A DNA stretch of 64,000 nucleotides from Isoetes taiwanensis (GCA_021234155.1 JAJEKV010000002.1:19928778-19992777), one strand, 5' to 3'. Shown: positions 38,639 to 49,823, counted from the stretch's first letter. Notes: a model not told the origin generated them from the sequence alone. Translations and numbers: made by a program.

Positions 38639-38701
38639 GGCTATAACGTATCAAAATGACATGGTTAAAACATGTCGGTGTCCGACATTTCACGAGGGGC
38701 G
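38639..38701 (-). repeat. Right TIR of the MULE
   Basis: The reverse complement starts CGCCCCTCGTGAAATGTCGG and runs through gacatgttttaaccatgtca to the GGCTATAACG core. The TSD acttccctc follows directly. A further copy of the core, ggctataacatgtca, lies inward at about 38,489. Confidence 0.9.
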
Positions 38702-38736
38702 ACTTCCCTCTTGCCATTCTCCACTAATGGGACCAG

Positions 38737-39128
38737 TCAGTCTGATCTCTTCACACCCATCACACCGTATTTCTTCTTCCCCTTTGCTCGCCTTTCAAGA
38801 AGTATCCGCTCCTCTTCCGGCTTCAATTCTGCAAACGGCCTCATAATTTCATGTGGGCTTGGCTTTTTCTGGCCTTGCTCTGTTGGTTTTGCGCTCTTTT
38901 GGGCTTGCATTTGTAACCGGATTAAGTTTTCCACTTGCTTCTCTTGCTTGTGCCAGAATTCAAGCTCTTGGGCAAGCAAAATTTATTGCCCATTGGATCA
39001 TTTTGGCCCCCCTCTGCATTTAAGGCCTGCGTTTCCTGATTCCTGGTGCCGTCTTCTGTATTTCTGCTTATTGTGCTGCTTGTAAGATAGACTTGCAGGT
39101 CAATTATTGGTCTCGATGCGACTTGCAT
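38737..39128 (-). pseudogene. Unrecognised coiled-coil-like coding piece (two frames)
   Basis: Minus-strand ORFs 38,922-39,128 and 38,737-38,979 overlap in different frames and together read like one charged, helical protein. Its strings include ELEFWHKQEKQVENL and FAELKPEEERILLERR, followed by a Lys/Arg-rich end (RAKGKKKY), possibly a nuclear localisation signal. I do not recognise the family; the opening loosely recalls NF-YC N-termini, but no histone-fold follows. It lies immediately outside the MULE's right TSD, so it could be the edge of a gene disrupted by the insertion. Confidence 0.4.
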
Positions 39129-39455
39129 AAGTGGCGGGGCATTTGGGTTCCTTTAGATTTGACGAATTGGGGTTAAATTCGATATATTTAAGACCTTTCA
39201 CATTGCCAATAGATGATCGGTGCCGGAATTTGCATAGGAAGCTCAAGAACACAAGTGTTTCATCATCTCTCGGGATTTTTTATAGTAGAATTTGGGGCCG
39301 ATCTTGCAGAATCCATTTAGGAACACATGGTAAGATGAAATCCAGCAGGTTATGTGCTAAATTTTGCTTTGATAAAAGGGGGTGTGATCAATTCCTCCTC
39401 CTTCACTTTTTTTATTCTTTTGGGAGAGGATCCTGAACAATTTGGTTTAATGCAG

Positions 39456-39946
39456 GTGACATGCCAACCAGAGCTTTCCCAAGAAGGCTTACCATCTTGC
39501 CCGCCATGGTTAAAGCCACTGCTTTCGACTTCACGCCGTGTGCAGAGCATGGAGACCTGAAAAGAGACTGCAATTTATACTGCCTTGATTGCATAGGTGA
39601 TGCTTTATGCTGCATATGTGCTGCTGCTCACAAAAATCACCATGTTGTGCAGGTACATTTCCATATTCTGAACAATCTGACTATCCCATGGGCAGAAAGG
39701 CCATCAATACATTTCGTTTGATTTCATTAAGGAATCATTCTTAATTCAGTTAGAACAGCTTCATCTAATGCAGGAAAATGCTGAAAGGTGTTGATCTTTT
39801 GCAGATAAGGCGGTCTTCTTATCACAACGTTATTCGCGTATCGGAGCTTCAGAAAGTGCTTGACATCAATGCAATTCAAACTTATATCATCAACAGTGCA
39901 AGGATTGTTTTTCTGAATGAAAGACCACAGCCAAGGTATGCCAAAG
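39456..39946 (+). pseudogene. PLATZ transcription factor gene, two exons, frameshifted and lacking its last exon
   Basis: PLATZ proteins are plant-specific zinc-dependent DNA-binding regulators. Exon 39,456-39,652 encodes PPWLKPLL, then FTPCAEHGDLKRDCNLYCLDC and CCICAAAHKNHHVVQ, which carry the first Cys/His cluster. It ends at a GT donor. Exon 39,805-39,946, after an 'tttgcag' acceptor, encodes [20 protein letters not shown], then [17 protein letters not shown], ending at a second GT donor. PPWLKPLL and FTPCAEH are in different frames, so one or two bases were lost near 39,525-39,531. The C-terminal exon, normally with a C..C and a FRFCSLGCK-like motif, was not found downstream. The splice sites and the high similarity to the family suggest a recent gene copy. 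Confidence 0.88.
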
Positions 39947-40553
39947 GTATCCTGTTACGGGGATCACATGGGGCAGACAGTCTAAGTTCTTAAATCAACA
40001 AAGAAATCAAATAATCGGATTCTTGGAGCATGGCTCTACAGCGCCAGATTCGACGAAACAAAATAGAAAAGAGGACGGATTTGCATGTTTGAGCAGAGCA
40101 TTTTTGAGGACAGGCTTGCCCAACAAAAGAAATTGGAAACCAAAAACTTGCCCATAACCCTGCCATAGCCATAGGTTACCTTGAGCTTCCATCCGACTGC
40201 CGCTTAAGAATTCGGTTTGCTTGAATGTAAATAGTCGAATGCTGGTGCTAGCGGATCTGGCTTGCTTGCAGAAAAAGGAACTCGAAGACACTGTCGATTG
40301 CTTGCAAATGAATCAATTTGTGCAGATTACCGTGGGGTTGCTTGCAGAGCAAGAAAACATACAAAACCAAGGATTGCTTGCAGAGCAAAAGAAAGGAACC
40401 ATGACGTCACATGCTAACATCTGCTTTTTTTTCCAGGTGTCAAGCGTAGGTTTTTTCTGCATCAAAGAAAACAGGTATCAAGCGTAGGTTTTTTTTGGAT
40501 CAAAGAAAATAGGGAGGGAACATGCTTTATATATGGTTTGAATACTAATATAA
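39947..40553. repeat. Region after PLATZ with short local duplications
   Basis: The string gcttgcagagcaa occurs twice about 40 bp apart (40,340-40,390). A 37-bp unit containing tcaagcgtaggtttttt is tandemly duplicated at 40,437-40,510. Nothing resembling the missing PLATZ exon is present. The ORF 40,221-40,487 reads through these duplications. Confidence 0.55.
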
Positions 40554-42015
40554 CGAGCCCAAAGCACGTTTCAATACATTTTAAAAGAAATTGATACGAA
40601 AAAAACCAAGAAATATAAAAACGCACTCTCGGCCCCAAGACAGCAAAACTCTGTGCGCAATGGGTTGTTTCATAAGATGCTTTTGCAGTTGCAATATTTA
40701 AGAGAACTTGTGCCTATGGGAGAGCAACGATCATCGGTCGATGGAATTGTGGTGCCAATTACAGGAGCCTAGATCAGAAACTCCAGAGCAAATTGCATTG
40801 AATTCATAAGGCAACGAAGAAATTCCCATTCCTTGCTCTTACTGAAATGGAGTAATTTTTGTGATTGAAGAATAAACAATACGAATTATTGATGTGATGA
40901 AAAATATTGTATATTGGGATTGGAAGCTCAAACTTGTGCTTGTTTGGGGCTCTTGTCAAAGTTCCAAAAGAGAGTATCGGTTATGCCAAACTGCGCAAGT
41001 ATATTTTAAAGGGTAGATCTCTGCATGCTTTCTCCGACAACTTGATTAGGAACAGGTGATTTCAATGTGTTATCTTGAAAATTCATAGCAAGACAAAGAC
41101 TACTGAAGTTGATATCTAGTGCGCATTAGCCTTGGTAACAGTATCGTCATGTTGTAATGGACACATATGAGTTGTGAAAACTTTGATTAGAAATACAAGA
41201 AGAGAATGCTTTAGGGCAAATGATTGTTGGTCAGACAAGAAGTTGTTTGCAGCTATTGTTGTAAATATTCCAAATGCACGATGGTTACTCGATAGAATTT
41301 GTGGCAGTGCATTAGAAATTCTACTGAATTTAGAGCCTTTGTTTTCTATCAGTTTATTGTTTATCTCTGAGACTGATTGAGTTGCCAACTTCTATCATGG
41401 CTTCTAGTTATAGTTGGTTATTTTGCAGTTGTAATATCTCCTTTCTTTCAAATACCATGTCCTTGTAGAGGCATCAAGCCAAAACATGTCTAGATAGCTA
41501 TATATCTTATCTTATAGCTAACTATTGTAAATTCAAGATAATACTTTGCTTTGGAATTTGATCCTCTGTATTATAACATCTCAAGTTATATAAGGCTTTA
41601 CTGCGTCTAACAGTTTGGAGGTCTTGACCAGTTCATAGGGTGAGCAGTGGTGCAAGGATCCAGCTCAACAAGGGTGACGAAAAGGGGGGTTGGGGGTTGT
41701 TGAGGGGGAGGGGGGACACTTATTGCAATGCACCACATTCTCTGATACAGTTCCAATGCAAGAGTAGAACAGACAAACAAGGGGGAAGCAACTGATTAAA
41801 AGCCAGTGTTAATGATTTTCGTCTGAGAGTAGAAGCTTCTGACATCTGCAATGTTAGTTAAAAGCCAATGTTAATGCCATATGCCATTGCTAGCATTAGG
41901 AAGGTTCACCATTTGTGAAACAACACACAATCCAAGACATGTCCACCATGAAACAGATATATTGCTTAGAAAATGGTGGAAATTGAGATAAATGGGCATA
42001 CAACTCAAACTCAAC

Positions 42016-42170
42016 TAAAGAAACATATATGCATGTATGCAAAAATGAAAGAGATACACGATATAGCTAGGCTCTGGATAAAGAACTATAAAGCATGACT
42101 ATGGAGATCCATGTCAGCAACAAATGTGGCATGCTAGTCATCTAACATGTTCACATGTCATACGCTAACA
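42016..42170 (-). repeat. 3' LTR of the Copia element (copy 3)
   Basis: A 155-bp match to the 44,051-44,223 LTR, including agagatacacgatatagcta. The 18-bp length difference is mainly indels, for example loss of 'tgagtaaac' and part of 'ggttttatagg'. Its outer dinucleotide has decayed from CA to TA. Confidence 0.85.
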
Positions 42171-42804
42171 TCCCCTCTGATAACTAGCGTGACTCAAAAG
42201 ATAGAAAACGAAACTAGAACTACTAATGCTCAGTATCCCCCCCGAGATATAACGCTGTCTGGAAAAAAATTCAGCATATGAAGCAAATTCAACCACAGGA
42301 GTAATCATGGCTGCCACCTGATATTGGTATTAAACCATAACGTCAAGGAAAATTGATCTTCGTTCTGGTCTGTCATCCAATGATATTTTACCATGTGGCG
42401 ATCATTCTATCCAAGAATGAAAAATCCATCGAGCATTCTGGCATAGCCAGTTGGGGCAAGTTACCTCGCAGTTGAAGCATAGCTTCAAATTTGCAAGAGC
42501 TTGTCACCATAGCTGAAGCATCGCGGATTCTGAGCATCAAAAAAACGTGAGCTGAAAGTGAGCTGAGCATCAAAATCTGAAGCATCAAAATGTGAGCTGA
42601 GCTCGATACCTGAAGCATCATCCTCGGATCATCTGCGCCATAGCCTGATCATGTGCTGCCTTTCCTTGATGTTGTGGAATGGCAAAAGTTCGATCATTCT
42701 TGCTGGCGGGGGCAAGCTCAAGCTTACTCTTGCCGGCCGGTAGGGAGAACAAGCTTCGCTACTACCGGACGACGGCTCCTACCGTCTGGCGATGCTGAGC
42801 TTAC

Positions 42805-43205
42805 CTAAGGCAAGAATCGCCTCCCTTTTGCCATTCCACAAAACATCCTGCCTCTGTACCATTCTCTTTTCCTGGAAATATAAAAAATGGTATAAAACAA
42901 CTTCTTTTGTCTCTGTAATAAACCATACTCAGCCTTCAACCCAAGGTTAAAGCCATGTAAGTGCCCTGCTGAATTCTGTGATCTTTGCAAAACCTTTGAA
43001 TGTAAAGTAGCATCAATGATCAACATTACAGATTTGTAAACTTTGTCTTCTTCATCAAGAGTAGCTAAATAGTTGTTTCCTCCCACAACATGCCACACAC
43101 CTTGGGATATGAATGACCAGGTCATTTGAAATCACCATTCTTCGTAGTTATGAACGGTTAAAACCTTACCTTTCAGAGGAGCTATAATTTGATAAAGTTG
43201 CTTAG
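42805..43205 (-). pseudogene. Copia-type Gag fragment with a nonsense codon (copy 3)
   Basis: The minus-strand reading SAKQLYQIIAPLKGKVLTVHNYEEW is interrupted by TGA where copy 2 has AGA (Arg). It then continues FQMTWSFISQGVWHVV and the rest of the Gag core to about 42,805. Apart from this stop and a different C-terminal tail it matches 27,304-27,753. Gag would package element RNA; this copy cannot make the full protein. Confidence 0.75.
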
Positions 43206-44050
43206 CAGACTCAGAAGTAAAATAGACCATGAATAGATTGTCCAGCAAGCCAGTTATATCACATATATAATACGCAAGTCCCTCACAAGACTGCAGTCTA
43301 ACCAGAAGGAAGAAATCTCACATAAATCTTGATGATCATCAAGATTTCCAAGGAGCCAACAGCCATTCCAGATCCACTCAATCTTAAGAAATTCTACACT
43401 CAACTGCAGTTCCTTATCGAGCAGCATTCAAATCCGAGCAGTGTTCAAATCCGGTTCCCTCTTCCTTTACTCCAGATGCAACCAAACTCATGCAAGATCT
43501 CGACATCTAATCTAGACCTTATCTGTACGTATCACTGTCTTATTAGGTTTATCTACATAGAATGCATCTTTTGCTTGTCCCAAATAAGCCACGAACCAAA
43601 ATAACTGCGCCAACCATGCAATATCGCTCCGATTTTACAAATTCCACTGCCAATTTTACCACATGGCACAAATCTGGCTCCAAAATATCTTCGCACATTC
43701 TTCCAAAAGTCTCAGATGCTCGCCCAAACTACACAACTCAAACTCCTCTCCTTAACATCAAATCTGACTATAAACCCCAGATCCAACCCTTCCTTGCAAA
43801 CCATAGCAAGAAGTATACCTAACACAGACGAAGAATCTTACAAGATTAGCGGAATCTTTGCAGAGATTTCTTGAGCTTTCATTCTAGACCTGTTCTAAAC
43901 CCGTAGTACGTTCTAGACCCGTTCTAGACTAACACTTGCACAATTCAAGAAAAATGATGCCAATTCCTCTGCTCAGACCCGATACCACGTTCTGATCCCA
44001 CCTGCTATACTCAGGCACTCATCTCATCCTGCATTCTGCCTCTGATACCA

Positions 44051-44223
44051 TGAAGAAACCCTGTATGCACGTATGCTAGAATGAAAGAGATACACGATAT
44101 AGCTAGGCTATGAGTAAACTGGATAAAGAACTATAAAGCATGACTATGGTTTTATAGGAGAGCCATGCCAGCAACATACGTGGCACGCTAGTCATCTAAC
44201 ATGTCACATGTCATACACTAACA
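44051..44223 (-). repeat. 5' LTR of the Copia element
   Basis: 173 bp, beginning TGTTAGTG and ending CTTCA on the minus strand, directly before the tRNA primer-binding site. It retains the canonical TG...CA ends that the 3' copy has partly lost. Confidence 0.88.
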
Positions 44224-44471
44224 TCATCACTGGAATGGGTCACGTAAATATATCACTGAGCATCGTGACCAACAGTGAAAATTTATGATACAGTTGCAAT
44301 TACGACCTATAACAACAACGGCCATCTTGCTTATAGACATTAAAATTTGTAGACACTAGAATACTTCGTTGGCTTTCTTATAATAGCGGTTTATGAAGGC
44401 AATCTATGTTAAAAAGCTAAGCCAGTCAGTGGAGACAAAGATGTCAAAGAGAATATTGATCCGACTCTTAC

Positions 44472-44586
44472 CTTGAATTCTGTAATATCCAGAGTATCAG
44501 GGGTAGAAACAGGATAGAACTTATAGAATCTGATGCTCTCATATGCAGCCATGGTATTCTCATCCATTTCTTCTGGCTGCCTTGAC
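44472..44586 (-). other. Isolated exon-like segment (115 bp), family unknown
   Basis: On the minus strand, 'ttctatttag' (acceptor) precedes, and 'gtaaga' (donor) follows, an open 115-base stretch. It encodes RQPEEMDENTMAAYESIRFY and then FYPVSTPDTLDITEFK. The composition and clean splice sites look like a real internal exon. I cannot assign the protein, and no neighbouring exon was recognised on either side. Confidence 0.45.
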
Positions 44587-44591
44587 CTAAA

Positions 44592-45699
44592 TAGAAAACT
44601 TCCTAACATGAAATGAAGCTTGCTGGACAATGATAAAGAAAAGGCAGTTCCTCCTTTTGCCTCTTCTTCTCTAGTTTCACATTATCCTTTACAAATACCC
44701 GCTCAATAGCACCTCCTCATTTTACTATATGGACATTTGAATCGTTCAAACATGATTCTAGTTTCGATTTGAAGCATCCCAAGACGAAGCAGCTCAAGCG
44801 GCCGTCAACAGTGTTTGTTCTAGATATTTAAATAAGCACAAAATGGGACCTCTATTACGACACCCTATTGTACTCAAGTCTCTCGGTAATTACTTCTAGC
44901 AATTTGTGCCCATCACAGCAATTAGAGAAACTAAAGGCCATACTATGCGCTTATCACTGCAACTGACATAATTTGCTGCTAGACATTAGTAAATCCCAGC
45001 TAAACCCTACGTTGGGCCGCATCAAGCAATAGCTCCTCTTTGGCTGGTTCTCATGCGCTTTCATTCATCTTGTGTAGTTTGTTCACATTTATTTTGACAT
45101 TTAGCTAAGTCTTGCATTGTATGCACCTAGTAATGATGTTTTCATCTGGCAGGTCTGATACAAAACGTCTTAAACCTCTCAACACTGAAGGTGAGCTCTG
45201 TTTATTCTTTCCTTAATATTCCCTTGGTATAAGCTGCTTCAGAAGTTCCCTTCATATTTCAGTACGCAGCAGCAGGTGAGAAAATATTAATCGTGTTGCA
45301 GCAATTTCAGCTAAAGTCTCAATATATCTATCCGAAATATATTTGCAGACCAAAATCAGTAACGACAAAGAAGCTAAAGATAGAAGATCATACCATATCT
45401 TTCTGCACAGACAAAAGAACAGTGACAAAGCCTGCAAGCATATACAACAGGTTAGTATAGTATGGATTCAACATGCTAATTGGAATTCTTTTGTTGAGCC
45501 CTCTCCGAAGAGAAGGCATCCCAAAAAATGGCATATGCCGCTGATTGTGACGAGCACACGGTATTCTTTAGTAAAAGGCGAAAGAATAGTTCGCTCTGTG
45601 CTCATCACACGGCTTGCTGAGTCTTTACTTTGCTGCACAGCCTTATATAAGAGAGGTTGGTCCCCGTTTCTAGTATTTGGCATGTGGGATATTTAGCTT
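44592..45699. other. No supportable gene
   Basis: Short ORFs only (plus 45,343-45,696; minus 45,252-45,437). Several plausible splice-like 'gcag' and 'ggtaa' sites occur, but there is no recognisable coding block. Confidence 0.4.
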
Positions 45700-46870
45700 C
45701 AACCAAGCCATCAGCACTGTTTCGTCGTTTGCCACTATCGATGTTTTTGCTTCGGAGACGTGAAGAATACTTCGGCGAAACTGCTTCGGAGAAACTGCTT
45801 GGAGCTCTCTCGAAGAAACCCTACAAACAGCAGAAAATAGAAATGCCAAAATGTTTATTTACTATTCAGGTTCAAATACTAATATATGGTTAGAAGACAA
45901 AAAAGAATGCACTGTGCAATGAATTTATGCTACACCCACGTAAAAAACACTTGGGGACCATTCTGCCGCATCCGCCAATAGCACCATGCCACGTGGCGTT
46001 GTTTCAAACCAAGAATGTTAAATAACTTTTTGCTGAACGACGGAGTTTCTCTGGCCGGCCGCTGCTGCAGTTTCTACTTGCATTCCGGCCCAGCATCTAC
46101 GATTTACCAAGCATTCCGGCCTCTTTACCTAACATTCCAAGGATTTACCATGCATTCCGAAGGTTTTGGTTGGAGTGCGAGAATGGTCCCTAAGTGTTCT
46201 TCTTCACGTTGTAGCAATGGCAATCTACTTGCCATCCACAGGATGTCAATAGGGCTCCGGCTTCAAGCGTCGCCTGTTTTCCATCCTGGATGGCAAAATA
46301 GATTGCCATTCTATGATACAAGAAATTATTATGGCGGCCTCATGCGTGTTTTAGTTGCTTTGGCACTCCCCTGTGTTTTAGTTCATTTTCAGCATTATAA
46401 GATGCTCGTCTTCAAAACATTTATCGTTTGAAGTGTGCCTGCCATTGCAATGCCCTCTTTCCTTTGGTACCTTTTATTGGCAATCACATAACCAAAATGG
46501 CACTACCCCAATGTTATTTACGTGAGACCACTAAGACTATGAAGCAAGTCTTACCTAATAAGAATCATGGTCCTCATGGGAAACCAAGGGAGTCTTTTAT
46601 TTCCAAAGCTATAGAAATATGATGACATCAGCAAGAATCCTATGTTGTTGGGAGTCCAGGTCAAACCTCAATAAGCTTTACTTAATACCAAATATGGAAG
46701 CCTATGCCAAACCTCAATAAAGTCTACTTAATACCAAAGATTGGAGGATGTGAGGACCGTATCAAATGAACTCGAACCAATGTGTTCTAGTAGGAAAACA
46801 ATGTTTCTAAGATATGTGATCAATAACCATGGGATACGTAAGGTCTCACATCGACCATGTGAGTGTAAGG

Positions 46871-46916
<46 letters not shown>

Positions 46917-47520
46917 TCCAAACTGTACTATATAAGTATGGGAGGGGGTCTTTTTTGCTTGAATTCTCAAAACTTGCGGCTTTCTTGTTTTCGAGAAACA
47001 TATTGATGAAACCATAAACTGCATAATGAGAAGTTTATAAGACAGGCTGAGAAACATATTGATGAAACCATAAACTGCATAAGGAGAAGTTTATAAGACA
47101 GGCTAAACTAATTTGCCTAAGAGACTACTTTTTGATACCCATTATTTTTCTTCAAGTTCTTGCATGACACAGTCGAATTCTTATGGTACCGTAGATATTC
47201 TCCAAAATCAGCAAAAACCTATTGCTTAAAGCATGAAGATTTTATGTGCAGATCGTTTGAATGCACGTGTTCGTTCAATACAAGGGTATTATTGACCAAG
47301 AGCCCAATAATAAAACAATGCAAGAGTGCTTTTTTACAATTATGTACATGCAAATGCAAGGTTCTTTTTTGGGTTGCCTGAAGGGCTAACCCTAGGCGAG
47401 GTTGTGAGGAAATGGGAATATGCAATCAATATCCTCAATGGAAGGCCGAGATTTGTGGAGAGGGTGAGATCTGGTCAGAATATGCCGAATGGATGGCCAG
47501 AGTTAGTAGCAACATAAAAA
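45700..47520. repeat. Main copy of the dispersed repeat also seen at 1-6,790
   Basis: Bases 45,705-45,930 match 20-260; 46,390-47,240 match 4,900-5,760; 47,310-47,380 match 6,600-6,680. A block of about 53 bp (aacatattgatgaaaccataaactgcata) is tandemly duplicated at 47,000-47,105. ORFs such as 46,015-46,431 (138 aa) have no recognised domain and lie in the part (45,940-46,390) not shared with the left copy. Confidence 0.65.
46873..46915. repeat. Poly(T) tract, 43 bases
   Basis: An uninterrupted run of T within the dispersed repeat. The homologous site near 5,421 has about ten T. It could be the A-tail of a minus-strand retroposon, but no target duplication was seen and both loci share the flanks, so expansion of an existing run is more likely. 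Confidence 0.9.
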
Positions 47521-49106
47521 GATATCGTTCCTGCAATTTGTTTCTAAATTGAACTCATGGGAATATTTCGGGGAATGAAAATTCGCATGAAATCAGCATT
47601 CCCCTACTTTTTCTCTTGGTTTAGAAATTGAGAATCGAACTCATATTTTTGTCTCAACTTGCCCTTGCTATCAGATTGCATCAGGAGCTGTGACTTTAGA
47701 TTTTGCTCTGTTGGGGGAGGGGGGGTGGGTCTTGTAGATAGGAGGTCGAATCGTTGCATGCATGGCCTGGTATACACAGGTTGCCAACGACAAGGAAGTC
47801 GCCCTTCAAATCCAGTCCAATCATTTCTCCATTGAGTTTCATTCACTTTGGTTTAGAGGGCAACTCTCTGTTGCGACAACCACTATAAAATAGAAAATGT
47901 CGAAGATCCATAACCTATGCTAGGCCTCATACAACCATGGTTAAACCCGAGGTTTAGTTACCATTATAGGATCCTAAGCACAATCATAACAACATTTTTC
48001 CAATAGATAACTTTACTTTTCTCATAATCTTGTGTCATGGGACTTATTAGAAAGATGTTATCCAGCCGAAAGCTTATGGCTCAAAGTTCAAACATGCTAG
48101 CACAAAGGGGGTTGTTGCTTCAACTTGCCTGGCAATGAAAGAAAGAAGATGGAGCAGCAAGGAGGGCGAAAATGCACATCAGTGCTCTTCTTCGTGGATT
48201 ATGCAATATCCCTAAATCTGCGTTTTTTTGTATCCCGCCCTTCTAACAGCCTTGCAGCATGCATCCACGACAATAAGTATATAGGCTCTCGACAAATTGG
48301 GTTCTCTAAATCACATGGCCTTCTAAATCATGATTAAATCACCTGGAAAAATGCCAAAAAATTCTTCTTTGTTGCTAAATAAGGAGAAGTTTACAAGATA
48401 GGCTAAACTAATTTGTTCCTAAGAGATTACTTTTTGATATCCCATATTTTTCTTCAAGTTCTTGCATGACACCGTCGAATTCTTATCGTACCATAGATAT
48501 TCTTCAAAATCAGCAAAAACCTACTGCTATATCTAGCATTATAACAGGGGTTTTTTTTGTGATTTTATACGCTTTTTGGCATGGTTTTCCTATGATTTTA
48601 GTGTTGTATTCATTGGGCTATACTAAATAGTATTTCTAGAGTGCGGCTTTTTTGGAGCGTTGATCTGGACTATCTTCAGCAATCTAACGGTTGTTATTTG
48701 GACCTCTTCATTCATATGCGTGAAACTGGAAAAGTTCTCTTCTCTGAAAAGTTTTGGTAATGTTGTTGTCGATCCATCTTGTTGATCCGTCTTGCTCTGT
48801 CTTCATTCAACAGATTTGGTATGCAGATATTGCTTTTTTGTTTGCTAACAATGTTTCTTGTTTTAATCGTATTTGGAATAGCTACCATGAGTATGGCGAA
48901 GAAGCATTCATAAAAAAATCCATTATTGATTCTGTTTTACAGCGTTATTTTGTGATCTTTGATGGCAGATGTTCATCTTATTGAAAACAAAATGCATTGG
49001 TAGATTTCAGATTTGGTGTTGTTTTATTTGGTGTTGCTTTTGCTAGATATTGGAATTCCGAAACCTGCTGCAAATATGTAGCATGCAAAATAAAAATTGG
49101 AGTTGA
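47521..49106. repeat. Unannotated DNA with a second copy of the 47.1-kb segment
   Basis: Bases 48,380-48,535 repeat 47,080-47,225 (shared run tatttttcttcaagttcttgcatgac-like). 47,880-47,950 repeats 6,060-6,150. The remainder holds short ORFs (48,125-48,337; 48,754-48,984) without recognisable domains. Confidence 0.5.
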
Positions 49107-49390
49107 GCAGAATCTGCCTGACAGAAATTGGCCGCCATAGCCAGATCTTGCATTTTTTCCCTAAGTTTGAACTTTACCAAAGAAAACCATTGGCCCCTCA
49201 GGCCGAAACTGGAGCCATCACTTCACTTTGTTAAGGGCAGAATCTGCCTGACAGAAATTGGCCGTCATAGCCACATCTTGCAGCTTTATCCTAAGTTTAT
49301 GTTGATGAACTTTACCTCTGAAAACCATTCGCCCCTTAGGCCGAAACTGGAGCCATGACTTCATTTTGTTAAGTAGCAGAATCTGCCATT
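49107..49390. repeat. 130-139-bp tandem repeat, about 2.1 copies
   Basis: The unit begins gcagaatctgcctgacagaa and ends with 'ccgaaactggagccat.acttca.tttgttaag'. Starts lie at 49,107, 49,237 and 49,376; the third copy is only a stub. The copies differ by scattered substitutions and one 9-base difference, so the duplication is not new. Confidence 0.85.
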
Positions 49391-49823
49391 GTACTCTTGA
49401 TTCCTGTTCATATATCAGATTCTTTGCCGATCTTGGCATATTTCTTCCGTATTTCTTGTGTATTTCCACGTATTTTCCTTATTTTTTTGCGTAGGTTCAT
49501 GACAATTACCTGCAAATATTGCATCAAATATGCGGCTACCATGTGTAGCAGACCAATCAGAGTTTGCACCACTTCCCCAGGAAGTTACACTCTTTGATAA
49601 TTCCCTCAAGCCACAGCTAAATTGATAACCGGAGGTTACAGATATCAAGCAAATTGTAGGAAGATTCTGTATCTTCCTACAATTAACCTGTTTATTATCT
49701 TTTCTGATAGCACAAACATGATAAGATCCGGTATTGAGGCTAGAATAAATAGTGCCATTATAGTCTTGTGGAATTTCGACACCGTCTTAGGTTGACCCAA
49801 CAAGCTGCCTTACCAGAATCATA

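Larger units (their letters stand above)
30323..38701 (+). mobile_element. Mutator-like element (MULE), 8.38 kb, with perfect 9-bp TSD
   Basis: The 9-mer acttccctc flanks the element exactly at 30,314-30,322 and 38,702-38,710; a 9-bp target duplication is the hallmark of MULEs. Just inside are inverted repeats of about 62 bp sharing aaatgtcggacac, gacatgttttaaccatgtca and ttttga, with small differences only in the outer 12 bases. The body contains a broken MULE transposase gene (31,287-33,666, plus strand), a compound minisatellite (33,899-35,265) and about 3.3 kb without a recognised gene. The transposase is disrupted, so the copy cannot move by itself. The intact TSD and near-matching TIRs suggest a fairly recent insertion compared with the other elements here. 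Confidence 0.92.
40554..43430 (-). repeat. Copy 3 of the Copia-containing segment
   Basis: Bases 40,554-40,640 match 23,850-23,924; 40,651-43,430 match copy 2, and from 41,450 also copy 1. Copies 2 and 3 are close to identical over long runs, so this duplication is much younger than the one giving copy 1. Only copy 3 continues into the Copia leader and 5' LTR (to 44,223). Confidence 0.85.
42016..44223 (-). mobile_element. Non-autonomous short-LTR Copia-type retrotransposon
   Basis: Read on the minus strand: the 5' LTR at 44,223-44,051 (173 bp, TGTTAGTG...CTTCA) is followed at once by TGGTATCAGAGGCA (44,050-44,037). This matches the primer-binding site for initiator methionine tRNA used by plant Copia elements. 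A leader, a gag-like region and about 600 bp without pol follow. The purine tract AGAGGGGA (42,178-42,171) abuts the 3' LTR (42,170-42,016). The target duplication is TCATC at 44,224-44,228 and TCAAC at 42,011-42,015, one mismatch, resolved by copy 2. At 2.2 kb with no pol it would depend on another element's enzymes. Confidence 0.88.

Noticed and set aside
38737-39128. NF-YC-like identity for the minus-strand coiled-coil ORFs
   Set aside because: Only a loose resemblance in one short stretch; the histone-fold domain that defines NF-YC is absent.
46872-46916. Poly(T) as the tail of a minus-strand retroposon
   Set aside because: No target duplication is present, and the homologous left locus has the same flanks with a shorter T-run, so length expansion explains it.
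46829-47017. Poly-Phe and poly-Lys ORFs across the T-run
   Set aside because: Produced only by translating the 43-base T tract in different frames.
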